DNA of 8,504 nucleotides from an uncultured Verrucomicrobia subdivision 3 bacterium (GCA_903921455.1 CAIXPZ010000044.1:1-8504), one strand, 5' to 3'. Positions 1-6,166 are shown, numbered from the stretch's first letter. Notes: generated from the sequence alone by a model not told the origin. Translations and numbers: made by a program.

Positions 1-2
1 GG

Positions 3-326
3 CCGCTGGAAGATGCGAAGAGGACGACCCGATCCGTTGAGAAATTTGGCAGGATCAAGGTCAAGACCACGGAGCGGTCCTGCGGCTTCTTTACGGCCTC
101 GGATTCCGCGCACATCCAGATCAAAAACTTCGTTTTGGATTACGCAGCGGACTCGCTCATGCAGTTCGGCGGCAAAATTACATCCCTCGACAAAAAGACC
201 CGGATCTTGGAAATCGAAGTTGATCCCATGGTTTATCAGAACCTCCATGAAGTGAAGAATGAGAAGTATATGTTCTTTGTGACCGGAGAACATCGCCAAC
301 GGATCGGCTACAAGGGTGTGGGGTAG
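3..326 (+). CDS. C-terminal end of an unidentified protein, possibly beta-helix related (5' partial)
   Basis: An open frame enters from the left edge and ends at TAG 324-326, giving 107 residues without their true start. The ATG at 135 is internal: the frame is open and protein-like before it. I do not recognise the family with confidence. The stretch around HIQIKNFVLDY, followed by GGKITSLDKKTRILEIEVD, resembles the pattern in the first coils of right-handed beta-helix carbohydrate enzymes (an 'IxNxxIDY' strand, then a 'V..VD....L.V.ID' strand); this is a memory-based impression, not a match. If right, the protein stops far too early for a full beta-helix, so it would be truncated. Composition is ordinary, with no membrane segment. 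No link to the phage genes is visible, and it could be host DNA beside an insertion. Confidence 0.6.
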   Translation, partial: PLEDAKRTTRSVEKFGRIKVKTTERSCGFFTASDSAHIQIKNFVLDYAADSLMQFGGKITSLDKKTRILEIEVDPMVYQNLHEVKNEKYMFFVTGEHRQRIGYKGVG

Positions 327-365
327 CCTGGCAAATGTTCATCCTTGTTCATGCGTCCGATACCG

Positions 366-556
366 GCCTGATGTGCATACCTGAACCGCTCTACGCGTGC
401 GCGCGCGAGTGAAAGGCACGCCGAGTGGGACATTCATGAACCAGTGAAGCGTGCCGGTGCTGGCGTCGCGGTGGCGTCAGCCGCCGCCGCCAGCATGAAC
501 GGCAGGCGTTCGCGCACGCGCCTGATGTGCGGCCTTAATTATTGAGCAAAGCGAAC
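366..556 (+). repeat. Structured non-coding repeat, copy 1 (left of fic)
   Basis: No gene is seen here. Three nested helices are visible. P1 is CGCGTGCGCG (394-403) with CGCGCACGCG (511-520). P2 is GGCACGC (415-421) with GCGTGCC (449-455), closing a 27-nt loop. P3 pairs 457-465 with 488-496 and 468-474 with 481-487, with a two-base bulge at 466-467. P1 encloses P2 and P3 as a three-way junction. GCCTGATGTGC occurs at 366-376 and again at 520-530, just outside P1. A diverged copy lies at about 2148-2365. The strand is assumed from the neighbouring genes. It could be an RNA, a recombination site with folded single strands, or a mobile-element end. The sequence and pairing are seen; the function is unknown. 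Confidence 0.5.
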
Positions 557-672
557 ACAAACAAACTCCGCACAACGTTCGAGCGTGGACGCCATGTCCC
601 TGGGCGCGTTCGTCATTATTGAGCACGCGAGTGGAATGCAGCGCGAACAAATATTTTATTGAGCGCAGCGAG
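540..672 (+). repeat. Three TATTGAGC-type repeats
   Basis: The octamer TATTGAGC followed by a GCGA-containing tail occurs at 540-547 (tail AAAGCGAAC), 617-624 (tail ACGCGAG) and 657-664 (tail GCAGCGAGC). A fourth copy is at 2340-2347 (tail AACGCGAAC), on the far side of fic. The first and fourth copies end the two large structured repeats. The stretches between copies show no open frame worth calling. The role is unknown; they could be protein-binding sites or remnants of repeated element ends. Confidence 0.5.
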
Positions 673-769
673 CTTAATTCTAGCCGTGAAAATAAGGAAT
701 CTCGCTATTATCGATTTTTGGCTTTTGTGAAAATAGCGCATTTGGTTATTTCCGTTCACACGCCGGATT

Positions 770-800
770 AGTCAAGTGTAAGTCAAGTTATCAGTCAAGT
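770..800 (+). promoter_or_regulatory. Triple AGTCAAGT direct repeat upstream of fic
   Basis: AGTCAAGT occurs at 770-777, 781-788 and 793-800, with starts 11 and 12 nt apart, close to one DNA helical turn. Such phasing would put three sites on the same face of the helix and fits an operator or activator site. A related GTCAAGTTGG lies at 2411-2420 upstream of the portal gene. The upstream AT-rich stretch 676-760 (with GTGAAAATA at 686 and 727) could hold a promoter, but I see no convincing -35/-10 pair. Confidence 0.35.
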
Positions 801-833
801 GGCGGGCAGAACGGGCGAAGGTCACCGATGGAG

Positions 834-945
834 TGCGGCGAATGGGTTACTTAATCGCCGCATTGTGTGCGGCGATTAAACTTGCCGGATGCGGTGAATC
901 GGGGGCATATTCGCCGCAAGCCTTGCGGCGAATCTATGTATATCC
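834..945 (+). repeat. Two 56-nt tandem hairpin units running into the fic start
   Basis: Unit A (834-889) and unit B (890-945) align without gaps over their first 44 positions, at about 31 identities. Each unit carries the core TGCGGCGAAT three times, in the order forward, inverted, forward. The inverted and last copies form perfect hairpins: TTAATCGCCGCA (851-862) with TGCGGCGATTAA (868-879), 5-nt loop; and ATTCGCCGCAA (909-919) with TTGCGGCGAAT (923-933), 3-nt loop. The second hairpin ends two bases before the fic ATG at 936. The middle copy in each unit could also pair with the first copy, so alternative folds exist. It may be an operator array, an RNA switch, or a REP-like intergenic repeat. 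Confidence 0.6.
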
Positions 946-2036
946 ATGAACGCAAAGAGTGGCCGGAATTCCGCTGGAACCAGTCAGCCCTAGCCACGCT
1001 TTTGGCGGAAGTGCGCCATGCTCAGGGCCGACTGCTGGGCCGCATGGAAGCCCTGGGCTTCCCGTTGCGCGAAGAAGCCACGCTGCAGACCCTCACGCAA
1101 GACGTGATCAAGACCAGCGAGATCGAGGGTGAAAAGCTGGACGCCGGTCAGGTCCGCTCTTCGTTGGCCCGGCGCATGGGGCTGGACATCGGCGCACTGC
1201 CGCCGATTGACCGCAACGTGGAGGGCATCGTCGAGGTCATGCTGGACGCCACGCGCCAGCATGCTGAGCCTTTGACGACGGAACGACTATTTGGCTGGCA
1301 CGCCGCGCTGTTTCCCACCGGCCGCACCGGGATGCGTCGCATCACGGTGGGCGGATGGCGCACCCAAAAGAGCGGGCCGATGCAAGTGGTGTCCGGCCCG
1401 ATCGGACGCGAGAAGGTTCACTACGAAGCGCCCGAAGCTATCCGCCTGAAAAAGGAAATGGCCCGCTTCCTCAAATGGGGCAACACCACGCCGACCGTGG
1501 ATCCGGTGATCCAATCGGCGCTGGCCCATTTCTGGTTTGTGACGATCCATCCGTTTGAAGATGGCAATGGCCGCATCGCGCGGGCGATCGCCGACCTGAT
1601 GCTGGCCCGGTCAGAAAAAACAACGCAACGATTTTACAGCATGTCCGCGCAAATCCAACGCGAGCGCAAAGTGTATTACGACGTGCTGGAACGCTGCCAA
1701 AAAGGGACGCTGGATATCACCGAGTGGATCGAGTGGTTCCTGAACTGTTTGCAACACGCCATCGCCGCCTCGGAACAAACCCTGGAAGCGGTGCTGGTGA
1801 AGGCTGGCTTCTGGAAAGCTCACGCGGACAAGTCGCTCAATGAGCGCCAACGCAACGTCATCAACCGACTGCTGGATGGCTTCGAGGGTAAACTGACGAG
1901 TTCGAAATGGGCGAAGCTGACGAAGTGCTCGCAAGACACGGCGCTGCGCGACATCAGTGATCTGGTGAGCCGGAAAATTTTGGTGAAGGAAGACGCTGGT
2001 GGTCGTAGCACTGGCTACACCTTGCGTCTGCCGTAA
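936..2036 (+). CDS. fic: Fic-domain protein (probable AMP transferase) with N-terminal self-inhibition and C-terminal winged helix
   Basis: Fic enzymes transfer a nucleotide phosphate group, usually AMP from ATP, to hydroxyl side chains of target proteins in the cytoplasm. This 366-residue protein has the complete catalytic motif at 205-216 (H205, F207, D209, G210-N211-G212, R213, R216). The inhibitory motif T60-SEI-E64-G65 fits [S/T]xxxE[G/N] and lies before the Fic core, as in class II Fic proteins that restrain themselves and need no separate antitoxin. The N-terminus (residues about 5-60, EWPEFRW onwards) looks like the DUF4172-type helical region. Residues about 298-366 read as a winged helix that could bind DNA. 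I chose ATG 936 because family members begin close to the EWPxFRW block; the longer frame from GTG 867 would start inside a hairpin and adds 23 atypical residues. No Shine-Dalgarno sequence is seen, and a hairpin covers the place for one. The target is unknown. It could be a phage-carried accessory gene or a host gene. Confidence 0.9.
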   Translation: MYIHERKEWPEFRWNQSALATLLAEVRHAQGRLLGRMEALGFPLREEATLQTLTQDVIKTSEIEGEKLDAGQVRSSLARRMGLDIGALPPIDRNVEGIVEVMLDATRQHAEPLTTERLFGWHAALFPTGRTGMRRITVGGWRTQKSGPMQVVSGPIGREKVHYEAPEAIRLKKEMARFLKWGNTTPTVDPVIQSALAHFWFVTIHPFEDGNGRIARAIADLMLARSEKTTQRFYSMSAQIQRERKVYYDVLERCQKGTLDITEWIEWFLNCLQHAIAASEQTLEAVLVKAGFWKAHADKSLNERQRNVINRLLDGFEGKLTSSKWAKLTKCSQDTALRDISDLVSRKILVKEDAGGRSTGYTLRLP

Positions 2037-2147
2037 TAGCTTCCAAACCGAGGAACGCAGTGACGAGGGTGCCACCTGCCTTTTCCACGCCGCACAGCGC
2101 GGTAAATCCTGGCCAACCTGCATGGTTGTCTTGCAACCGAATCATTC

Positions 2148-2365
2148 GCCAACCTGACGTGACCGAATCGCGCGCGCTGTGAGCTCAAGGCCAGCCGTCC
2201 GTGACATGGTAAACCTGAGCAAGCTGGCCGGTGACCGTGTCTGACAGCGTTAGCTGGCAGCACGGGCATGAGCGCCGGCGTCCGCGCGTGGGAATTGGCA
2301 TTCGCAAATGGACACCGTGATATGTCCGCGCGACCTCACTATTGAGCAACGCGAACCAATTTCGC
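2148..2365 (+). repeat. Structured non-coding repeat, copy 2 (right of fic)
   Basis: This is a diverged copy of the element at 366-556, in the same orientation, and contains no gene. Shared blocks in order: CCTGAYGTG (367, 2153), AAGGC (413, 2187), GACAT (429, 2203), AAGC-GCCGGTG (447, 2221), ATGARCG with GGCGTYCGCGC (495, 2268), TGATRTG (523, 2310), TATTGAGCAANGCGAAC (540, 2340). The fold is also present. P1 is 2168-2176 with 2283-2291 (two G-U pairs). P2 is GGCCAGC (2189-2195) with GCTGGCC (2223-2229), again with a 27-nt loop. P3 pairs CCGTG (2235-2239) with CACGG (2261-2265) and continues inward to CAGC/GCTG around a GTTA loop. A small GCGAA/TTCGC hairpin (2351-2365) ends it. The rest of 2037-2147 shows nothing beyond a short GGTTG/CAACC hairpin at 2124-2138. 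Confidence 0.5.
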
Positions 2366-2394
2366 TGTGCCGGGATGTTGCACGTTGCTGACGT

Positions 2395-2535
2395 GTGAAA
2401 ATAAAAAATCGTCAAGTTGGAATCAGAAAATTGTTTGGCAGCGTGTGACGGTGTGTGACAGCGCTTGGCAGCATCCGGCAGTTGTGGGCTTTAGGGTGAT
2501 CCGATTGCAAAAAATTCCCGTGCTAGAGTCCGCTC
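2395..2535 (+). promoter_or_regulatory. Leader/promoter region of the phage head operon
   Basis: The stretch before the portal gene holds GTGAAAATAA (2395) and GTCAAGTTGG (2411), both also present upstream of fic, then TTGGCAGC at 2435-2442 and 2465-2472 (30 nt apart) around a GTGTGACGGTGTGTGAC run. A TGACAGCG plus TGGCAGCA pair also occurs at 2242-2262. Directly before the portal start, TGCTAGAGT (2521-2529) fits an extended -10 box with a 4/6 hexamer; a start of transcription seven bases on would fall at the GTG start codon itself. There is no good -35 at proper spacing (TTGCAA at 2505 is only 13 bases away). The promoter is therefore a suggestion only. Confidence 0.3.
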
Positions 2536-4059
2536 GTGCCAGCGAACTCTACTCATCTCGATTACGATTTCAATCTTCCCGCATGGCTTCGTGCCCGCGA
2601 TGTGATTGCTGGTGATGATGCTGTGAAGTTGGGTGGCATCAAGTATCTCCCACGTTTGGATTCTCAATCCGACGATGAATATCTCGCTTACAAGACTCGC
2701 GCCTGTTTCTTCAATGCCACGAGCCGCACCTGTGATGGGTTTCTAGGTTTGCTCTTTCGTCGTGATCCTGAAGTCAAGTTGCCTGACCGTCATGCTGGTA
2801 TCGGTGTTGCTCTTCATGTGTTCACCGATGACGTCGATTTGATGGGCACGACCTTGTTCACGTTTTGCAAAGGCGTAGTGAATGAAGTTTTAACTGTGGG
2901 TCGCTGTGGCACTTTGATCGATTGGCAGTCCGATGCTGAATCTCGTGCTTATGTGGTCCGCTATCAGGCTGAGGATATTTTGAATTGGCAAACGCAGCGC
3001 ATCAATGGCCGCAATGTGGTGACGTTGATCGCCCTTCGCGAAGTGACCGACTTGCCTGATCCGGAAGATCCGTTTGATGTGAAAAAAACTGAATCCATTC
3101 GTGTTCTCAAGCTCGATGTTCAGTCCGATGGTAGCACCTGTTACGTCGTTCAGCTTTGGCAACAGCAGCAAGCTCCCAACAGCCGCCGCAAGAAAACGGA
3201 TTGGAAGTTGATTGAATCCCGCATCCCGCTTCGCCTTGGCAAGCCGCTACCGCTGATTCCATTTGTGTTCCATGGTCCACGCAATGCACTGCCCGACGTG
3301 GATAAGATGCCGCTCGCCGACATCATCCATGTGAACCTGGATCATTATCGTCTCGATGCTGATTACAAGCATGGATTGCACTTCACGGCTCTGCCCACCG
3401 CTTGGGTTTCAGGATTTGATAAGACTTCTGAACTGCGCATTGGCAGCAGCACAGCATGGGTGGCTGAGACACCTGGTGCTGTCGCAGGCTTTCTTGAATT
3501 CAAGGGTCATGGCTTGTCCACGTTTGAGAATGCACAGAACCGTGATGAACGCCTGATGGCTGTGCTGGGCTCTCGCATGTTGGAAGATACCAAGCGTGTT
3601 GGTGAAACGGCTGATGCCATCGAACTGCGTCAAGCGGGTGAGAACAGCATCTTGATGACGCTCGCTCTGTCTGTGTCTGACTCTATCAGCCAAGTGCTTC
3701 GCTGGGTTTATTGGTGGAACAGCACTGAAGCGCTGCCTGAAGACATCACTGAGAACACTGTGCTGCTGAGCATCAACACTGATTTCACGGCCAAAGGTCT
3801 GACCAGTCTGGAACTGACTGCCATCGTTGGTGCCTGGCAAGCGGGAGCCATCAGCCAAGCCACCATGTTTGATCTCTTCCGTAAAGGTGAAGTCCTGCCC
3901 ACTGGTCGCACTGACAAGGAAGAGCAACAGCTATTGCAGCCACCTAGCGGCCAAATCCAAAACGGTCAGCAGATTCCGACCGGGGTCTTTCCTAAGCCTG
4001 GGAATACCCCAGTGGCCACAACGATTTCAACGCCGCCGTCAGCAACCAACAACCAATAG
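2536..4059 (+). CDS. Phage portal protein, DUF4055 family
   Basis: Portal proteins form the twelve-part ring at one corner of the capsid through which DNA enters and leaves and to which the neck attaches. The 507 residues carry blocks I associate with DUF4055 portal-type proteins: ARDVIAGDDAVKLGG near 20-34 followed by YLPRL; the KTRACFFNATSRTCDGFLGL segment at 53-72 (arginine and aromatic rich); IPFVFHGPRN at 241-250; the ADYKHGLHFTALPT stretch at 275-288; and AIELRQAGENS at 361-371. The C-terminal 50 residues are rich in Q, P and T and look disordered. GTG 2536 is the first possible start, since an in-frame TAG lies at 2524-2526; there is no clear ribosome site. T-ending codons (GCT, GGT, CGT, GAT) are much commoner than in the genes that follow. 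The scaffold gene begins seven bases after the stop. No terminase gene precedes it. Confidence 0.85.
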   Translation: MPANSTHLDYDFNLPAWLRARDVIAGDDAVKLGGIKYLPRLDSQSDDEYLAYKTRACFFNATSRTCDGFLGLLFRRDPEVKLPDRHAGIGVALHVFTDDVDLMGTTLFTFCKGVVNEVLTVGRCGTLIDWQSDAESRAYVVRYQAEDILNWQTQRINGRNVVTLIALREVTDLPDPEDPFDVKKTESIRVLKLDVQSDGSTCYVVQLWQQQQAPNSRRKKTDWKLIESRIPLRLGKPLPLIPFVFHGPRNALPDVDKMPLADIIHVNLDHYRLDADYKHGLHFTALPTAWVSGFDKTSELRIGSSTAWVAETPGAVAGFLEFKGHGLSTFENAQNRDERLMAVLGSRMLEDTKRVGETADAIELRQAGENSILMTLALSVSDSISQVLRWVYWWNSTEALPEDITENTVLLSINTDFTAKGLTSLELTAIVGAWQAGAISQATMFDLFRKGEVLPTGRTDKEEQQLLQPPSGQIQNGQQIPTGVFPKPGNTPVATTISTPPSATNNQ

Positions 4060-4065
4060 AAAATT

Positions 4066-4839
4066 ATGCCACTGAAATATAAATATCCGACCAAGCAAGA
4101 AATTCCTGCCGAACAACAAGCGCTCTACGTCGAGCGTGAAGGCGCGTTCTACCTGGACATCGAAGGTGTCGTGGAGAAGGCGAAGGCCGATGAGTTGCGC
4201 ACGCACAACATCGAACTGCGCAAGCAGATTGAAGAGCGCGACGCGCGTTTCAATGGCATCGACCCCGACCAGGTGCGCCAGCTCTCCGCCGAGAAGGAAC
4301 GCTTGGAGGAAGAGCAGCGCCTGAAGGACGGGAAATTTCAGGAAGTGATGGAATCGCGCCTGAAGACCGCCAAGGCTGATTGGGAAAAGCAGTTGAACAC
4401 CGTCACCGGTGAGCGCGATACGCTCAACACGCGTTTGACGGCCATCCAGATTGACCAAGGCGTCATCACCGCCGCCACCAAGCGAGGTCTGCGGCCGACG
4501 GCGATTCCCGACATCACGGCCCGCGCTCGCACCGTGTTCAAGCTCGTCAATGGTGTGCCGCAAGCGTTCGAGGCCGATGGCAAATCCGTGCGCTATGGCA
4601 AGGACGGCATTACGCCGATGACTTTAGAGGAGTGGGTCGATGCGCAAGTCGCCGACGCTCCCCATCTATTTGAATCCAACGCTGGTGGCGGGGCTGCCAG
4701 CAACGGTGCCGGGGGTGCCGCGGGTTCGCAACGGTCCGTGAAAAACCCGTTCCGCAAGGATACGTGGAATCTCACGGAACAAATGAAACTGCAAAAATCC
4801 GATCCGGCGTTGGCGGCCCGTTTGAAAGCCGCTGCCTAA
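4066..4839 (+). CDS. Phage scaffold-like protein
   Basis: Scaffold proteins guide capsid assembly from the inside and are then lost. This 257-residue protein has the expected build and position between portal and major capsid genes. It has a short N-terminal domain (IPAEQQALYVEREGAF, 13-28), a highly charged, heptad-like coiled coil at about 35-125, a Gly/Ala-rich linker (207-220), and a basic C-terminal tail with NPFRKDTWNLTEQMKL (227-242) and ALAARLKA (248-255). A C-terminal tail of this kind (NPF-x-NLTEQ) recurs in scaffold-like proteins next to capsid genes. The start ATG 4066 lies six bases after the portal stop, preceded by AAAATT rather than a Shine-Dalgarno sequence. The gene uses C/G-ending codons, unlike the portal gene. 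A minor head protein with the same architecture is the alternative. Confidence 0.75.
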   Translation: MPLKYKYPTKQEIPAEQQALYVEREGAFYLDIEGVVEKAKADELRTHNIELRKQIEERDARFNGIDPDQVRQLSAEKERLEEEQRLKDGKFQEVMESRLKTAKADWEKQLNTVTGERDTLNTRLTAIQIDQGVITAATKRGLRPTAIPDITARARTVFKLVNGVPQAFEADGKSVRYGKDGITPMTLEEWVDAQVADAPHLFESNAGGGAASNGAGGAAGSQRSVKNPFRKDTWNLTEQMKLQKSDPALAARLKAAA

Positions 4840-4864
4840 GGATCAAAAGAGAAAGGTTTGAGTT

Positions 4865-5872
4865 ATGGCTAAAACTGGAGTGGCGGACATTGTCATCCCC
4901 ACAGAATTCGAGCGGTATGCAATTGAACGCACCGCACAACTGAGTGCGTTCGTGCAGAGCGGCATCCTGGAAAATTCGCCGGAGTTCGACGTCCTGGCAG
5001 CAGGCGGCGGGCGCGAGGTGATGATGCCGTTCTGGAAGGACCTGCAGGCGGCGCGTCAGCTCTTGAGCGACAACGCGACGCTGGCGGTGAACAAAATCGG
5101 CAGCGACAAGGACACGGCCCGCATCCAGAACGATGCGCAGGTCTGGTCGGTGAATCACCTCGCGAAAGTGGTTTCGGGTGATGATCCGATGCAGGCGATC
5201 GTGGACCTGGTGGCTGACTACTGGGCGCGCGTGGATCAGGGACTCGTCATCAGTTCGCTGAAAGGCATCTTCGCCTCGGCGTCCATGGCGGGCAACAAGC
5301 TGGCCATCGCGAGCGAAACCATCGCCGGTCAATCGGGCACGACCCGGCTCAACGGTTCCACGTTTGTGGACGCCACGGTGAAGCTCGGTGATCGCGGTGA
5401 CCGCCTCACGGCCATCGCGCTGCACAGCTCGACGGAAGCCGCGTTGCGGAAGCTGGACTTGATCGACTTCGTTCCCGACAGCGAGGGCAAGTCGCAGATC
5501 AAGGTGTTCCAGGGTCGGCGCGTCATCGTCGATGACACGTTGCCGACACGGGCGGGCACTACGGATGGTGTGGTTTACACCAGCTATCTGTTTGGTCCCG
5601 GTGCGTTCGGCAAAGGTGCCGCTCCGCTGGAATCCGAGCCGCTGCAAGGTGGCACGGGCACCGAAGGTGTGGAGATCGCGCGCGTGCCGCTTGATAGCGA
5701 TACCGTTTTAATCAACCGGCGTCGTTACATCCTTCATCCGCGCGGCGTTAAGTTCACCAGCGCTGCGGTGGCGGGCGACAGCCCGACCAATGCGGAACTG
5801 GAAAACGGCGCAAACTGGACGCGCGTTTTTGAAAACAAAAACGTCCGCATCGTCGCCATCGACCACAACTAA
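4865..5872 (+). CDS. Major capsid protein (HK97-fold type, gp13-like)
   Basis: This is the protein that would form the icosahedral shell. It has 335 residues. Telling segments are an N-terminal ADIVIPTEFERYAIERTAQLS (7-27) and SGILENSPEFD (32-42), the MPFWKDL block (54-60), the FQGRRVIVDDTLP segment (215-227, a common P-domain/A-domain signature in this capsid group), VYTSYLFGPGAFG (237-249), and INRRRYILHPRGVKF (283-297). The order and length fit the gp13-like major capsid family with an HK97 fold. ATG 4865 is preceded by GAAAGG (4851-4856), eight bases away, the best Shine-Dalgarno sequence in the operon, as expected for a highly made protein. A strong hairpin follows the stop codon. No protease domain is seen in the gene or its neighbours. 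Confidence 0.85.
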   Translation: MAKTGVADIVIPTEFERYAIERTAQLSAFVQSGILENSPEFDVLAAGGGREVMMPFWKDLQAARQLLSDNATLAVNKIGSDKDTARIQNDAQVWSVNHLAKVVSGDDPMQAIVDLVADYWARVDQGLVISSLKGIFASASMAGNKLAIASETIAGQSGTTRLNGSTFVDATVKLGDRGDRLTAIALHSSTEAALRKLDLIDFVPDSEGKSQIKVFQGRRVIVDDTLPTRAGTTDGVVYTSYLFGPGAFGKGAAPLESEPLQGGTGTEGVEIARVPLDSDTVLINRRRYILHPRGVKFTSAAVAGDSPTNAELENGANWTRVFENKNVRIVAIDHN

Positions 5873-5890
5873 CTGCGTTAGGGCCAATGC

Positions 5891-5921
5891 GCTGGCGCGC
5901 GGGGAAATCCTGCGCGCCAGC
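5891..5921 (+). terminator. Strong hairpin after the capsid gene (no U-tract)
   Basis: GCTGGCGCGC (5891-5900) pairs perfectly with GCGCGCCAGC (5912-5921). Inside, GGGG (5901-5904) pairs with TCCT (5908-5911) through two G-C and two G-U pairs, leaving an AAA loop. The stem is thus about 14 bp. No T-run follows (CCAACCAAAA), so it is not a standard intrinsic terminator. Placed just after the capsid gene, it could lower read-through or protect the 3' end of a capsid transcript, giving more capsid than downstream protein. Confidence 0.55.
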
Positions 5922-5932
5922 CAACCAAAACT

Positions 5933-6166
5933 ATGAGTGAACTTTTACCTTTCATCCGACGTCAGCGGCGGCCGCTGATTGAACCCGACATGCCCAAACC
6001 GTTAGCGCCGGGCGAGAAATGTCCGCATTGCGGTCGATCCGTGCCGGTCGAGCCACCAGTGGCCGCAACGGAAACAAAACTTCCGGTTGTGACTCCGGTG
6101 CCGGACGTCACTCCCACGGAAACGCCGAAGCCTGAAGAGCCCCATGCTGACGCTCCCGAAAATTGA
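5933..6166 (+). CDS. Small proline-rich protein with a CPHCG zinc-type knuckle
   Basis: The family is unknown. The 77 residues have a basic start (FIRRQRRP, 7-14), a single CPHCGR motif (C30, C33), and then a low-complexity tail of P, E, T and V. Only one CxxC is present, so a full zinc ribbon is not formed within one chain; metal binding would need two chains or another partner. The tail looks disordered. ATG 5933 follows a hairpin and CCAAAACT, with no Shine-Dalgarno sequence; a later ATG at 5990 is possible and would still include the motif. The last 23 bases overlap the next gene in another frame, so the two are probably translated together. It sits between capsid and appendage genes and may be a head accessory protein. 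Confidence 0.6.
   Translation: MSELLPFIRRQRRPLIEPDMPKPLAPGEKCPHCGRSVPVEPPVAATETKLPVVTPVPDVTPTETPKPEEPHADAPEN

Noticed and set aside
366..556. Integron attC site
   Set aside because: The folded shape recalls attC, but I see no proper RYYYAAC/GTTRRRY core pair at the ends and no integrase gene in the window.
540..672. CRISPR array
   Set aside because: Repeats are short, of uneven spacing and variable; no cas genes are present.
881..900. REP-like sequence (GCCGGATGCGG) as in enterobacteria
   Set aside because: The short match is not followed by the rest of the enterobacterial REP pattern and is better explained as part of the local 56-nt units.
867..935. Longer Fic protein starting at GTG 867
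   Set aside because: The extra 23 residues are encoded by the hairpin repeats, do not look like the family N-terminus, and the GTG lies within the loop and stem of the first hairpin.
1611..2123. Long minus-strand open frame across the 3' part of fic
   Set aside because: It is a shadow of a strongly supported Fic gene, with no recognisable protein pattern. The same holds for the minus-strand frames at 3409-3927, 4039-4563, 4772-5647 and 6108-6884.
366..2365. Phage attachment sites (attL/attR)
   Set aside because: The two flanking copies are diverged rather than identical, and no integrase or tRNA gene is present, so an att pair is not supported.
2367..2615. 82-codon plus-strand frame overlapping the portal start
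   Set aside because: It lies mostly in leader repeats and in the portal gene in another frame, and its product looks random.
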